Part shown: one piece after another, positions 32,815 through 41,663 of the stretch
Layout: each line of letters begins with the position of its first letter
Position numbering within the stretch: the stretch's first letter is position 1
Origin: Sphingomonas sp.
GTDB lineage: Bacteria > Pseudomonadota > Alphaproteobacteria > Sphingomonadales > Sphingomonadaceae
DNA: 64,000 bases
NCBI RefSeq assembly: GCF_024508665.1
Contig: NZ_JANINP010000007.1
Location: 558,001 to 622,000, forward strand
Direction: 5' to 3'
The notes under the pieces: model-generated
What the model was told of the DNA's origin: nothing
The model's database searches: none
Seen by the model: the letters and a program-made list of their open reading frames with translations, nothing else
Made by a program: the position numbers and the translations under genes

Positions 32815-35814
32815 TTACGCTGCGGCCCCGGTCATGGTGCCGTTGTTGGTGACGGTGACCGTGTTGCCGTTCTTGCGGACAGCGAAGCCGGCATCGCCGC
32901 CCGGCGTTCCTCCGCCCGACGCGCCACCTGCCATGGCATAGTTGCCACCGGCGCCGCCATTAGGTGAACCGCCGGCACCTCCAGCGGACCAGTTCTGACC
33001 GTCGTCCCCAGCCGTGAGGTAGCCATCGCTTCCCGCACCGCCCTGGCCGTTGGGCGCGCCGCCACCGCCGCCGCCGGTTCCGACCTTGTACGGGGACACC
33101 ATCGAGTTCGATCCGCCGCCGCCGCCGCCGCCACGCACCGCCCCGCCGGCGTCGACCGTGATCCCGCCCGTCATCGGTACCCGAACATAGACGGCATCGC
33201 CGCCGGCCAACCCGGGACCGCCGCCGCTCCCGCCATTGCCGCCGCCGCCGCTGACCGATCCGCCATTCTGAACGACCAGAGTCAGAGCGATCGCATGGGA
33301 CGCGGTCGGCCAGCTTCCGGTGTCGATACCGATGCCGCCGCTCGCCAGCCCGGTGACGTTGACGCCATTGGGGACATTGAACGTCACCGTCGCGTCCGAA
33401 TTGCCGGTATAGCCGGCCGCGTCGGCCAGCGAACGCAGGTTCACCGCCGATCCCGACGGCACGCTGATCGTTGCGCTGAATGCCCCCGGCGGCACGGCGG
33501 GCGTCCCGGCGCTGCCGGGCGCGGCCAGCACGTCCCAATAGGCATTGGCCTGGCCGGTACCGGTCGGCGCATGGCCGCTGAACGCATCCTGCGTCGCGAC
33601 ATAGCTGCCGCCGCCATAGGCGACGCTGTTGTTCAGGAAATAGGTCGCGCTGCCGTCGTAATCGCCGCGGGGCGTCAGGCCGGACAGCGATTGCGGCGCG
33701 GTCCAGATGCCCAATAACGCTCCGCTAGCGGTCTTGAGTGCGGTGCTGGACCAGATCGTCGCCATGCCGGCCGGCACGCCGTCATACCAGCCGGATGGAT
33801 TATCGCCGCTCGGCGTCGCGGGCTGCGCGTAGGACCGCATGAACTTGATGTCGCGATAGGCGGCGCGCGCCGGCGCCGAATTGATCGCGATCGAATAAGC
33901 GGTGGCACTCGCCAGGTCCTCGAGCCCACGGCCGTAGATGTTGAACGACGGCAGCTTGACGTAGATCGTGTCGCCGACATTGCTGGCGTCATAGCCGAAC
34001 TTGAAGATCGCATCGTCGATTCGGGCGAAACTCGTTCCACTCGCATGTGCGCCGGAACCCGTACCGCGCTGACCGCGACGAAGCTGGGTCAGGGTGTAGC
34101 GATTGGCCGCTGTCAGGGTCGCCGTCTGGTAAGACACGACTTCGTCCCCGACCATGCACAAGGTCACGCCCGCGTCACGGTCGGATAGGCCGACGCTGTC
34201 GAGTTGTCCCAGGCTGGTCGACAGATCGACCGCAAGCATGTTCGTCGTGTCCGGGTCGGTGCCTGCTGCGAGCGGCGCCGTAAGCGTGCCGTAGCGCGCA
34301 GGGCCATCGATCGTGCCGACCATCGAATAATTACTATTGTCGGTACTGATCCAGACCTGACAGCCGCCCCAGGTCGGCGATGTCGACGCTGCCGCCAGCC
34401 AAACCTCCGCATCGAGCCCCGCGAGGTTCGCCGGCGCGATGGACAACCATGGCGCCGATACCGATCCCGGCGCGATATCGCTGTTCGGCTTGTATCCGTC
34501 GGAGCCGGAGTGAGGGGCATAGAGCGCTGCTGAAGCAACCCCGATGGGAACGCCTTCGGCCGTGATCGCCAGCAACCCGTCGGCGTCCTCGCCAATCTCG
34601 GTTATCCGCACCAGGGTACGGTCGAGCAGCAATGAATCGGTGGTCGTCGTCAGCGTGACGAGGTCGGTCGGTTCGAGCAGCGCGAAGTTCCACGGCAGCT
34701 TGAATGTGTATTTCTCGCGCGTGTAGAGGACCCGCTGGGCATAGAGTTGCACCGCCTTGCGCGCGATGTCCGCATCGCAGATGCAATGGACTGTCGTCGG
34801 ATCCTGCTTTCGCCGCCCGAATGTGATGATATTGTTCAGGTCCTGCGCGGTCGCGATGCCGACATTATATTGCTGGCTGCGGTCGAGGAACTCGAACTGG
34901 ACGATGTTATAGGCGTCGGACTGGTCGACGATCTCGATCGACACGGCGTTGCCGTTGTCGTCGACGATCAGATCGTCCTCGGTCAGGTCATAGGCAGGCG
35001 TGAGGTTAGGATTCCAGGTGACGCCGTTGCCGGATGCCGGCGCATCGCCATAGGGCCGGATCTTGAGCATGCCCTCCGACCAGAACGCCGCCGAGTTCGT
35101 CGCGGTCAGCCATTCCTCGAGGACCGACGCCGCGCCCGACTGCGATTCGAGCACGGGCGACAAGAGGAGGTTGTTGGCTCGGCAATAGAGAGAATAATCC
35201 GACAGATCGCCGATCAGGCCCGACCCCCACATCGGTACGCCATAAGCCGGGTTGATCAGGAAATCGGTGATGATGTCCCTGGGGTCGGCGTCGCCGTTGG
35301 CGGCGCCGCTCAACTGCACGCCAAAGTCGATCTCGAAACTGTGGTTGGACAGGGTCGCGCTGTCGGCAAGGTCGTAATCCTGGGCATAGACATAGGCGAT
35401 GCCGCTATAGGGGATCGCCTGAGCCGGAGCCTTTGAGGTCAGGTAGCTCCACACCGCTTGCGTCGGCGTGCCGGTCGCCAGGCTCAACCCCGCCGCCGAC
35501 AGCGACGTCAGCACCGCCGTGTCCTTGTAGATCGTGCGAATGCCGCGGATGCCGCCGGCGCCGCCCTCGCAAATCCCCATCATGATCGACGCGGTATAAG
35601 TGTAGGTCGTGTTCTTCGATCCACCGCCCAGGCCTTTGCCGCTGCCGGTCCTGGTGGTGTGCGCGATCGCGGTGAAGGCGCCGTACCACATCAGGTTGCA
35701 CTTCATCCGGCCGCGGCCCCAGCCAAGGGAGATGGGCAGGCCCAGGGTAGACGATTGCACCTGCAGCCCGTTGAGCTTCGGTGACGTGGTCGAGGTGGTC
35801 TTGCCGCCCATCAT
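32815..35814 (-). CDS. Tail tip/host-specificity protein with Gly-rich C-terminus
   Basis: 999 residues. The N-terminal ~450 residues match phage tail-tip proteins: LPISLGWGRGRMKCNLMWYG, DPRDIITDFLINPAYGVP, then IVQFEFLDRSQQYN and YAQRVLYTREKYTF, the region of Pfam Phage-tail_3. A segment near 715-760 (YDGSATYFLNNSVAYGGGSY) resembles a carbohydrate-binding module. The last ~130 residues are extremely Gly-rich (GGGGNGGSGGGPGLAGG), like the polyglycine-II adhesin tip of some phages. It corresponds in position to GTA gene 15. Start overlaps the NlpC/P60 stop (ATGA). Confidence 0.82.
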   Translation of the reverse strand: MMGGKTTSTTSPKLNGLQVQSSTLGLPISLGWGRGRMKCNLMWYGAFTAIAHTTRTGSGKGLGGGSKNTTYTYTASIMMGICEGGAGGIRGIRTIYKDTAVLTSLSAAGLSLATGTPTQAVWSYLTSKAPAQAIPYSGIAYVYAQDYDLADSATLSNHSFEIDFGVQLSGAANGDADPRDIITDFLINPAYGVPMWGSGLIGDLSDYSLYCRANNLLLSPVLESQSGAASVLEEWLTATNSAAFWSEGMLKIRPYGDAPASGNGVTWNPNLTPAYDLTEDDLIVDDNGNAVSIEIVDQSDAYNIVQFEFLDRSQQYNVGIATAQDLNNIITFGRRKQDPTTVHCICDADIARKAVQLYAQRVLYTREKYTFKLPWNFALLEPTDLVTLTTTTDSLLLDRTLVRITEIGEDADGLLAITAEGVPIGVASAALYAPHSGSDGYKPNSDIAPGSVSAPWLSIAPANLAGLDAEVWLAAASTSPTWGGCQVWISTDNSNYSMVGTIDGPARYGTLTAPLAAGTDPDTTNMLAVDLSTSLGQLDSVGLSDRDAGVTLCMVGDEVVSYQTATLTAANRYTLTQLRRGQRGTGSGAHASGTSFARIDDAIFKFGYDASNVGDTIYVKLPSFNIYGRGLEDLASATAYSIAINSAPARAAYRDIKFMRSYAQPATPSGDNPSGWYDGVPAGMATIWSSTALKTASGALLGIWTAPQSLSGLTPRGDYDGSATYFLNNSVAYGGGSYVATQDAFSGHAPTGTGQANAYWDVLAAPGSAGTPAVPPGAFSATISVPSGSAVNLRSLADAAGYTGNSDATVTFNVPNGVNVTGLASGGIGIDTGSWPTASHAIALTLVVQNGGSVSGGGGNGGSGGGPGLAGGDAVYVRVPMTGGITVDAGGAVRGGGGGGGSNSMVSPYKVGTGGGGGGAPNGQGGAGSDGYLTAGDDGQNWSAGGAGGSPNGGAGGNYAMAGGASGGGTPGGDAGFAVRKNGNTVTVTNNGTMTGAAA

Positions 35815-36239
35815 TGATCCTCGAACAGGGTGAAGAACTTGACCGGCCGGGAGCGCAACTCCTCGTCGCGATCGGCGTTGCCGCGCACCACGCCGCCGCC
35901 GCGGATTACGGCGTGCAACACTTCGGGCAGGTCGATGACGATCGCCGAATGCGAATAGCAGCGGCCGTATTTCCAGATCGCGAGGTCGCCGGGTTTTACG
36001 GCGCCGCGCGGGATCTCGCGCGCGAACCGCGTGATCCAGCCCAGGAACTGCTCCTCGTCACGATGCAGCATCCATTGCGGCGAGTAATCGGGCTCGACCC
36101 GCGGGATCAGGCCGACCGCTTCATAAATCGCCGCCGGCAGCATCGCGCAATCGACCCCGACGCCGCGCAAGCGCGCCCGGTGATGATAGGGCGTGCCTTC
36201 CCAGCCGAGTGCCTCGCGCACCACCTCCTCGCGCGTCAT
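35811..36239 (-). CDS. NlpC/P60 tail peptidase
   Basis: 142 residues from the ATG ending at 36239. GWEGTPYHHRARLRGVGVDCAML carries the catalytic Cys (of VDCA), and GRCYSHSAIVID the His. The family cleaves peptidoglycan stem peptides. It is GTA gene 14-like and sits at the tail tip, letting the tube pass the cell wall. Start overlaps the DUF2163 stop (ATGA). Confidence 0.88.
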   Translation of the reverse strand: MTREEVVREALGWEGTPYHHRARLRGVGVDCAMLPAAIYEAVGLIPRVEPDYSPQWMLHRDEEQFLGWITRFAREIPRGAVKPGDLAIWKYGRCYSHSAIVIDLPEVLHAVIRGGGVVRGNADRDEELRSRPVKFFTLFEDQ

Positions 36240-37102
36240 CCGAACGCGGTCTCCGGCACCGGAACATAGGGTGTCGCCTTGAACCGCCCGAGGTTGTTGA
36301 AGCGGACCGAGCAGCGGCTCTGCGTCAGGTCGCATCCCGGATAAGCGGTAAACGTGTTGCCCGGGACCGGCAGCGCGGGGAGGGGCGAGACGAGCTGGAA
36401 CAGGCCTGCCCCGTCGTTCGACATGATCGTCGCCGAGATGCCGGTGTTCGGTCCCGACGTGAACACGATGCGTCCTTGCGCGAAATCACTGGACGGCGGC
36501 GTCAGGCTGGTGTCGAACACCGTGCGTGTCGGGGCGGGCGACACGCCGACCATGCCCGTCACCGCGAAGGCTGCCGGATCGAGCGCGCAGCCGGAGTCGT
36601 AGACGGCATGCAGGCAGGCCGCCTGATAGAGATTGGCCGGCATGTTGGCGTTGAGCAACACGGTCCAGGACGACACCGTGATCGTCGCGCCATTGCCGGC
36701 GATCGCGCTGATCGCGGTAACGCGGCCCGAAAATCTCAGCACCGTGCCGACCACCGGCAGGTTCCAGTCGGTCAGGAAGGCGCGATCAAGCCGGACATTG
36801 GCGCCATCGAAGCCATGCCCCCGAATGAATGGGATGATCGGCACGCCGTTGATCAGATCGTCCGGACTCGCGGTGATCGCCATGTCGACGGTGGTGACGT
36901 CGAGCCCGATCTTCTCGCTGATATCCTGCCGCTCGATCATCGGGCCAAGCGCATAGACATGGCCGCCAGAGACGATCGGGACATCCCCGCCTGACCACCT
37001 GATGACGGCGCCGCCGACCAATGTGATCGTCCACAGGTCGACCATCTGAAAATCCGCGCCGCCGTTGAGCAAAGTGATCAGCGCGGGGGACGCAGCTTTC
37101 AT
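36236..37102 (-). CDS. DUF2163 (phage BR0599-type) tail protein
   Basis: 288 residues from the ATG ending at 37102; a longer open frame upstream is the shadow of the DUF2460 gene. ALITLLNGGADFQMVDLWTI and GLDVTTVDMAI mark DUF2163; the C-terminal YPGCDLTQSRCSVRFNNLGRF is the BR0599-like end with paired cysteines. It corresponds to GTA gene 13, part of the distal-tail hub. Confidence 0.87.
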   Translation of the reverse strand: MKAASPALITLLNGGADFQMVDLWTITLVGGAVIRWSGGDVPIVSGGHVYALGPMIERQDISEKIGLDVTTVDMAITASPDDLINGVPIIPFIRGHGFDGANVRLDRAFLTDWNLPVVGTVLRFSGRVTAISAIAGNGATITVSSWTVLLNANMPANLYQAACLHAVYDSGCALDPAAFAVTGMVGVSPAPTRTVFDTSLTPPSSDFAQGRIVFTSGPNTGISATIMSNDGAGLFQLVSPLPALPVPGNTFTAYPGCDLTQSRCSVRFNNLGRFKATPYVPVPETAFG

Positions 37103-37104
37103 GG

Positions 37105-37773
37105 TTAGCCCTTGGTCGTGGTGAAGGAGAGCCCGTCCTGCGACCACAGGCTCTGCATCATCTGGTTGAGCTCGAGCGCGTCGTCGTCGAAGCGGCACAC
37201 GAACATGAAGCGCCCGGTCCAGGTCAGCACTTTGCCGGCCGCGGGCGCGCTTGCGAACGTGATCGATCCTCGCGGACCGACGGTGAAGCTGGCGATCGGC
37301 GCGGTGTCGGCAAACACGGTCGGTGTTCCGAGCACGGCTCCTACCGGCTCGGTAAAGGTCGCGCTGCCGAAAGCCATGCTCCGGCTCAGCTGGAACGAGG
37401 TCGTGATGCCGTCGCCGACACCGAACCGCTGCCCGGCAACCGTGTTGTCCCCGGGATCGAAGAAAAGGAATTCCTGATACTGCCCGGCGTGCAGCAGGAA
37501 GAACGCGGTCAGGCGTTCGAGGTCGGGTGTGGCCGGAAGGTCGCGCAGGACCTCGTACGACACCTTGAATTGCCACCGCGGATACGACCAGGTCTTGCGT
37601 CGCCGCTCGCGGCCGGACGACGCCGTCGCGATCTTCGTCGCCCAAGTCGGCGTCTTCGCGACCAGGAACGATTGCCCGATCAGCGTCGGGAACACGTCGG
37701 GATCGTCGATCGACGGATCGGATGTGACGAGCCATCGCGTCGGCAGGTAGAGCGTGGGCAATCTCGTCTCCAA
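37105..37773 (-). CDS. DUF2460 distal tail protein
   Basis: 222 residues. RRKTWSYPRWQFKVSYEVLRD and LTAFFLLHAGQYQEFLFFDPGD are the DUF2460 core. It corresponds to GTA gene 12 and forms the distal tail ring between tube and tip. The gene is the first tail-hub gene after a plus-strand cargo gene that separates it from the tape measure gene. Confidence 0.88.
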   Translation of the reverse strand: METRLPTLYLPTRWLVTSDPSIDDPDVFPTLIGQSFLVAKTPTWATKIATASSGRERRRKTWSYPRWQFKVSYEVLRDLPATPDLERLTAFFLLHAGQYQEFLFFDPGDNTVAGQRFGVGDGITTSFQLSRSMAFGSATFTEPVGAVLGTPTVFADTAPIASFTVGPRGSITFASAPAAGKVLTWTGRFMFVCRFDDDALELNQMMQSLWSQDGLSFTTTKG

Positions 37774-38064
37774 TCGAAATGGGCTGCGCGGACTATGACC
37801 GTGCTAGGCAATGGCGCCGTTATGGCCGGGCGACGGACGCGGTTATCACGCGTGCTCGGACGCCTCGGTTGGCATCATCTTCATTTGCGGAGGGCCACAG
37901 TCGGTGGTCGGGTGCGAAGTACGGGCACGGATGTCGTCAGTTGGCGTTCGAAGTTTTTGGGTCCGTTTTCGATCCATCGACGTGCAGATGGCCTTGCGGA
38001 GGCACCGCCGGGCGATAGTGTGGCACTTCAGCGGCGGGATCGATCCGGCGCGTGATTGGATCGG
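37774..38064. other. Intergenic region carrying the promoter of the plus-strand cargo gene
   Basis: No convincing gene in these 291 bases. A plus-strand open frame (37811-38068) has no ribosome site or homology. The promoter of the secreted cargo gene should lie here, but no confident box can be placed. Confidence 0.4.
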
Positions 38065-38685
38065 ATGAAGCGCATGATCAAATGGTTGTTGTTGCCGGCG
38101 GCGTACCTAGCGGCGGGGGCGGCGAATGCGCAGGCGCTGCCGACGGTCTTCGGTGTGCAGTTGGGGACTCCGGTGACGCTGCCGGAGTGCCAACATATCG
38201 AGGGCGCCCCTCCCGGTCCGGATGGGATGCCCTTGTATAAAACCAAACAGCCAGCCACCTGCGTGACGCGCCCGCGGCAATTGACCAGGTCACCGTTCAG
38301 GGAAGCCGATATCTTCTTTCCCCACGACAAGACGCCCGAACTCAGCGTCGTCGACTTGATCGGGACCTATCTCTCGAAAAGCAGCGACAATGTCATCGCA
38401 ATCGAAGCAGCGACCCCGGGATATGCCCGTGCCGACTGGATCATTGCGCAGCTGACCGCCAAGTTCGGCAAGCCCATCCAGGTCCTCGAATCCCGCAGGA
38501 TCATCGACGACGTGCCGGTACCGGCCAAACATGCCGTCTGGCGGGGGAAGGGCTTTACCGTCGATTATCAGTCCTTCGCGCCCTCCGATGCGAGTTCGGG
38601 CGAACTTCTCGTTTCGACCGACGAATACGATCGGCTGGCGATCGACGATCTTGAGGCGAAGGACGCCAAAAAGACGCCACTTTAG
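38065..38685 (+). CDS. Secreted hypothetical protein inserted in the phage late operon
   Basis: 206 residues from the ATG at 38065. Residues 1-21 are a signal peptide (MKRMIKWLLLPAAYLAAGAANA). The mature part has two cysteines (PECQHIEG, ATCVTR) and a pattern seen in small periplasmic proteins: FGVQLGTPVTLPEC near the start and WIIAQLTAKFGKPIQVLESR. Family not recognised. It is transcribed against the surrounding structural genes, between tape measure and DUF2460, so it is probably a moron expressed in the lysogen. Confidence 0.72.
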   Translation: MKRMIKWLLLPAAYLAAGAANAQALPTVFGVQLGTPVTLPECQHIEGAPPGPDGMPLYKTKQPATCVTRPRQLTRSPFREADIFFPHDKTPELSVVDLIGTYLSKSSDNVIAIEAATPGYARADWIIAQLTAKFGKPIQVLESRRIIDDVPVPAKHAVWRGKGFTVDYQSFAPSDASSGELLVSTDEYDRLAIDDLEAKDAKKTPL

Positions 38686-38717
38686 GACGTCAGGCGGCAA
38701 ACGGGGCGGTTGCCGAT

Positions 38718-41663
38718 CTAGTTCGACGGAAGAGCGAAGCCGAGCTTGCCGGCACGGTGCGCTTTCTTGATCGCTCGGGCGAAAGCGTCGAGGTTCGCGG
38801 TAATGTCGTCTGGCGTCCGCGTGCCGGCATGGTCATGATAGTGGAACGCTGTGCCGCCGTCGTTCGCCGCAGGCGGCGCATTGTTGTTCGCCGCGCCGCC
38901 TGACAGCAGCATCTGCCGGAGCGGTATCGCGAGACTGGCCGGGAGGACCATCTCGCGGGCATGGGCGCTGATGAGCGTTCCGTCCTCGGGCACCTCGCCC
39001 AGGCCGCCTTCCGCGCTCAGCACCGACTTGCCGAGCGAATAGACGCCGTACAGCGCGGCGGCAGCGGCGGCCGGCGCCAGAACGGGGCCGACATAGGGAA
39101 TGCGCGCGATGGCGGAATAAGCGCCGGCGGCGGCAACCGCGGCCTGGTGGACGATCTGCTTCAGCGCGGTGATCGCGCTCAGGGCGATCGATTTGACCGA
39201 CGCCGCCTCCTCGATCCCGGACCGCGCGGCGGCGCCCGCCTCGGTCGCCGCCGTCTTCGTCGCTTCGTTGACCAGGAACCGCGTCAGGACCTTGCCCATC
39301 CACTCGAACGCTTCGGTCTCGATCGCATTGCCGATGCTCAGCAGTGCCTTGCGGAGGTTGGTCGTGCCGTTGACCATCCCCTGCAGCGATTGCGTCCAGG
39401 CCTGGGTGATCGGCTGGAAGATGCTCTGCCATTTCGCGCGGATGGCGTCGGCCTTGGCGTTGGCGTCCTTGAGCATCGCAGACGCGTTCTGTGCGCTGAT
39501 CGTGCGCATCCGGTTTTCGTGCTCGGCCCGGAGCTGCTCAATCTGACGATGGATATTGGCCTTCTCGGTAACGCCGAGATGGTCGATGTTGAACTCCGCG
39601 TTCAATGCATCGAGCTTCGCCTGGTAGTCGTCGTTCTCGGCCTGCTCGTCGAGCTGTCTCAATTCGCGATTGACGTTGTTGCGCAGCGTCACCGCCTGGA
39701 CCGCGCCGATCCTCTCTGCGCGAGCATCTTCGTCGATCGCCTCCAGCTTGTCCTGGAGCTTGGCCCTGGCGATCGTCGTCTCGGTCTTGGCCAGGTCGGT
39801 CTTGATCGCGAGCGCGGACTTGATATCGGCGATCTCTTCCTGCTGGGTTTCCTTTGCGACGGCGAGCTGCGCCCGTTGGACCTCGCGGTTGATCGCTTTC
39901 CACTGATCGGTGCCGGCTTTCGTGGCTGCCAGCTTGTCCTGCCAGAAATGCAGCTCGAACTGCGCGGTATCGACGCCCCAGTTCTTCTCTTCCAGCAGTT
40001 GGTCCTGGAGTTCCGTCCGATACTGGCCGACGACGTCGGGTTTGTCGCTCTTGGCTGCCCTGGATCTCGGCGCGGCCCTGGACGCGTTTCCGCTGCCGTC
40101 GCCTTCACCGTTGCCGGTGCCCTTTATCCCGCCCGAAGCGGGCGCCTTCGGCTTGCGGAAATCCACATCCCATTTGGCGTAGGCGAGGTCGACCTGAATG
40201 GCGGCGAGCACGTTCTGGGCGGCATCGGCCTTCGCTTTCGCCGCCGCCGCGGCAATCATCGCCCCGCGGCGCGTGACGACATCCTGGATCTGGGCCATGC
40301 CCTTGTCCCAGGTCGAGGCAATGTCGCCCCATTGGAAGTTCAGCGCCTGCTGCACCACCATGCCGAGCAGTTTGACCTTGGCGACGAGTTCGTCGACGCC
40401 CAGCATGAAATTGTCATAGGTCTGCCGGACGTCCGCCCACCAGGTTTCGGTGTGATAGGCGGAAAGGTAATATTGTTCTTCGCACTTGGCGACGAACCAG
40501 ACGATCTGCTCGATGAGGTCCTTGAAGTCGGAGACCGCTTCGTCGATCGTGTCCTTGATCTCCTTGCCCCAGTCGACGCTGTCGCCGCCGGTGACCGAGA
40601 ACAGACCCTCGAGACCGCTGAGCAGGTCGCCTGCCATCTGAAGCAACGCAGAGAACGCCTCCGCCAGACCGTCGAAGATGATCTTCGCCGCGCCGCCCGA
40701 TTGATACGACTGGGTGATCGCCTTGATCAGCGAATTGAAGTCGTCGACGGCCTCCTTCAGCACTGGGCCGAAGGCGACGGTCAGCGTCTGGCCGAGCCCA
40801 GACCAGGCGAGCTTGGCCTCGTTGACGCTGCCGGCGAGTGCGAGGCCCTTCTGAACCGCATCGTCGTTGACGGCGCCATATTCCTCCGCCTTTTTCGTGA
40901 GGTCCGCGAGCCCTTGCGCGCCCTGGTTGAGAAACGGAACCATCTCCGCGCCGCTACGGCCCATCAACTGGAACGCCATCGCGGTCTTTTGCGGCCCGTC
41001 GGCGGTCTTGGCGAACTTGTCCGCGACCGCCGCCAGGATCGCCATCTGGTCTGACCCGGCCTTGATATCGATGCCGAGCCGCCTGAACCCTTCCGGGCTT
41101 TTGGCGAAATTCTTGCTGAGCGTGGAGGTGCTTTGCGCCAGTTTGTCGAAATCGGCTCCGGTCGCCTTCGACATCGCCTGGAGTGTCTGCACCTGGTGCG
41201 TCGACAGGCCGAGACGCTGGCCGAGCTGGCTCGTCTTCTCCGCCGCCTTGCCCATCTCGACCGCGATGTCGGCGACCTTCTTGCCCGCATCGAACAATTG
41301 CTCGCCGATCGCGAACGCCGCGCCGAGCGCGGTGCCGAACCCCGCGATCGCAGTCGCGGCGCTGTGCGTTTCCGTCGCGGTATCCTTGGTCGCCTTGGCG
41401 TGCGCGCTGGCCGCCTGTGTGGCCTTGTTGACGGCGGCGGCGAATTCCTCGGGCCTGGCGGCGTGCAGACTCGCGCTGAACTGGTCGATCGCCTGCGCGC
41501 CGCGCGCCGCGGCGTCGCGCATGCCGTCGAAGCCCTGCTCGAAGCCGGCGGCCATGCCCTGGACGACGCTCTTCAACTCGCCCAGGTCGCGCTTGATCCC
41601 ATCCAACGCGACGCCCATGCCGGATGTGTCGGCGACGATCCGGATGAACACCGCGTCGGTCAT
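38718..41663 (-). CDS. Tail tape measure protein
   Basis: 981 residues. Long helical protein: FIRIVADTSGMGVALDGIKRDL at the start, LFDAGKKVADIAVEMGKAAEKTSQLGQRLG, coiled coils at about 555-720 (EIADIKSALAIKTDLAK), and hydrophobic stretches near 855-910 (VAAAGAYSAIARIPYVGPVLAPAAAAAALYGVY) likely to enter the host membrane. It sets tail length. The ATG overlaps the stop of the frameshift-accessed chaperone frame by four bases, which supports that frame being real. Confidence 0.9.
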   Translation of the reverse strand: MTDAVFIRIVADTSGMGVALDGIKRDLGELKSVVQGMAAGFEQGFDGMRDAAARGAQAIDQFSASLHAARPEEFAAAVNKATQAASAHAKATKDTATETHSAATAIAGFGTALGAAFAIGEQLFDAGKKVADIAVEMGKAAEKTSQLGQRLGLSTHQVQTLQAMSKATGADFDKLAQSTSTLSKNFAKSPEGFRRLGIDIKAGSDQMAILAAVADKFAKTADGPQKTAMAFQLMGRSGAEMVPFLNQGAQGLADLTKKAEEYGAVNDDAVQKGLALAGSVNEAKLAWSGLGQTLTVAFGPVLKEAVDDFNSLIKAITQSYQSGGAAKIIFDGLAEAFSALLQMAGDLLSGLEGLFSVTGGDSVDWGKEIKDTIDEAVSDFKDLIEQIVWFVAKCEEQYYLSAYHTETWWADVRQTYDNFMLGVDELVAKVKLLGMVVQQALNFQWGDIASTWDKGMAQIQDVVTRRGAMIAAAAAKAKADAAQNVLAAIQVDLAYAKWDVDFRKPKAPASGGIKGTGNGEGDGSGNASRAAPRSRAAKSDKPDVVGQYRTELQDQLLEEKNWGVDTAQFELHFWQDKLAATKAGTDQWKAINREVQRAQLAVAKETQQEEIADIKSALAIKTDLAKTETTIARAKLQDKLEAIDEDARAERIGAVQAVTLRNNVNRELRQLDEQAENDDYQAKLDALNAEFNIDHLGVTEKANIHRQIEQLRAEHENRMRTISAQNASAMLKDANAKADAIRAKWQSIFQPITQAWTQSLQGMVNGTTNLRKALLSIGNAIETEAFEWMGKVLTRFLVNEATKTAATEAGAAARSGIEEAASVKSIALSAITALKQIVHQAAVAAAGAYSAIARIPYVGPVLAPAAAAAALYGVYSLGKSVLSAEGGLGEVPEDGTLISAHAREMVLPASLAIPLRQMLLSGGAANNNAPPAANDGGTAFHYHDHAGTRTPDDITANLDAFARAIKKAHRAGKLGFALPSN

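Noticed and set aside
37811..38068. 85-codon plus-strand frame before the secreted cargo gene
   Set aside because: No ribosome site and no coding-like composition; overlaps the start of the real gene.
38961..41054. 697-codon plus-strand frame
   Set aside because: Antisense to the tape measure gene; no domain.
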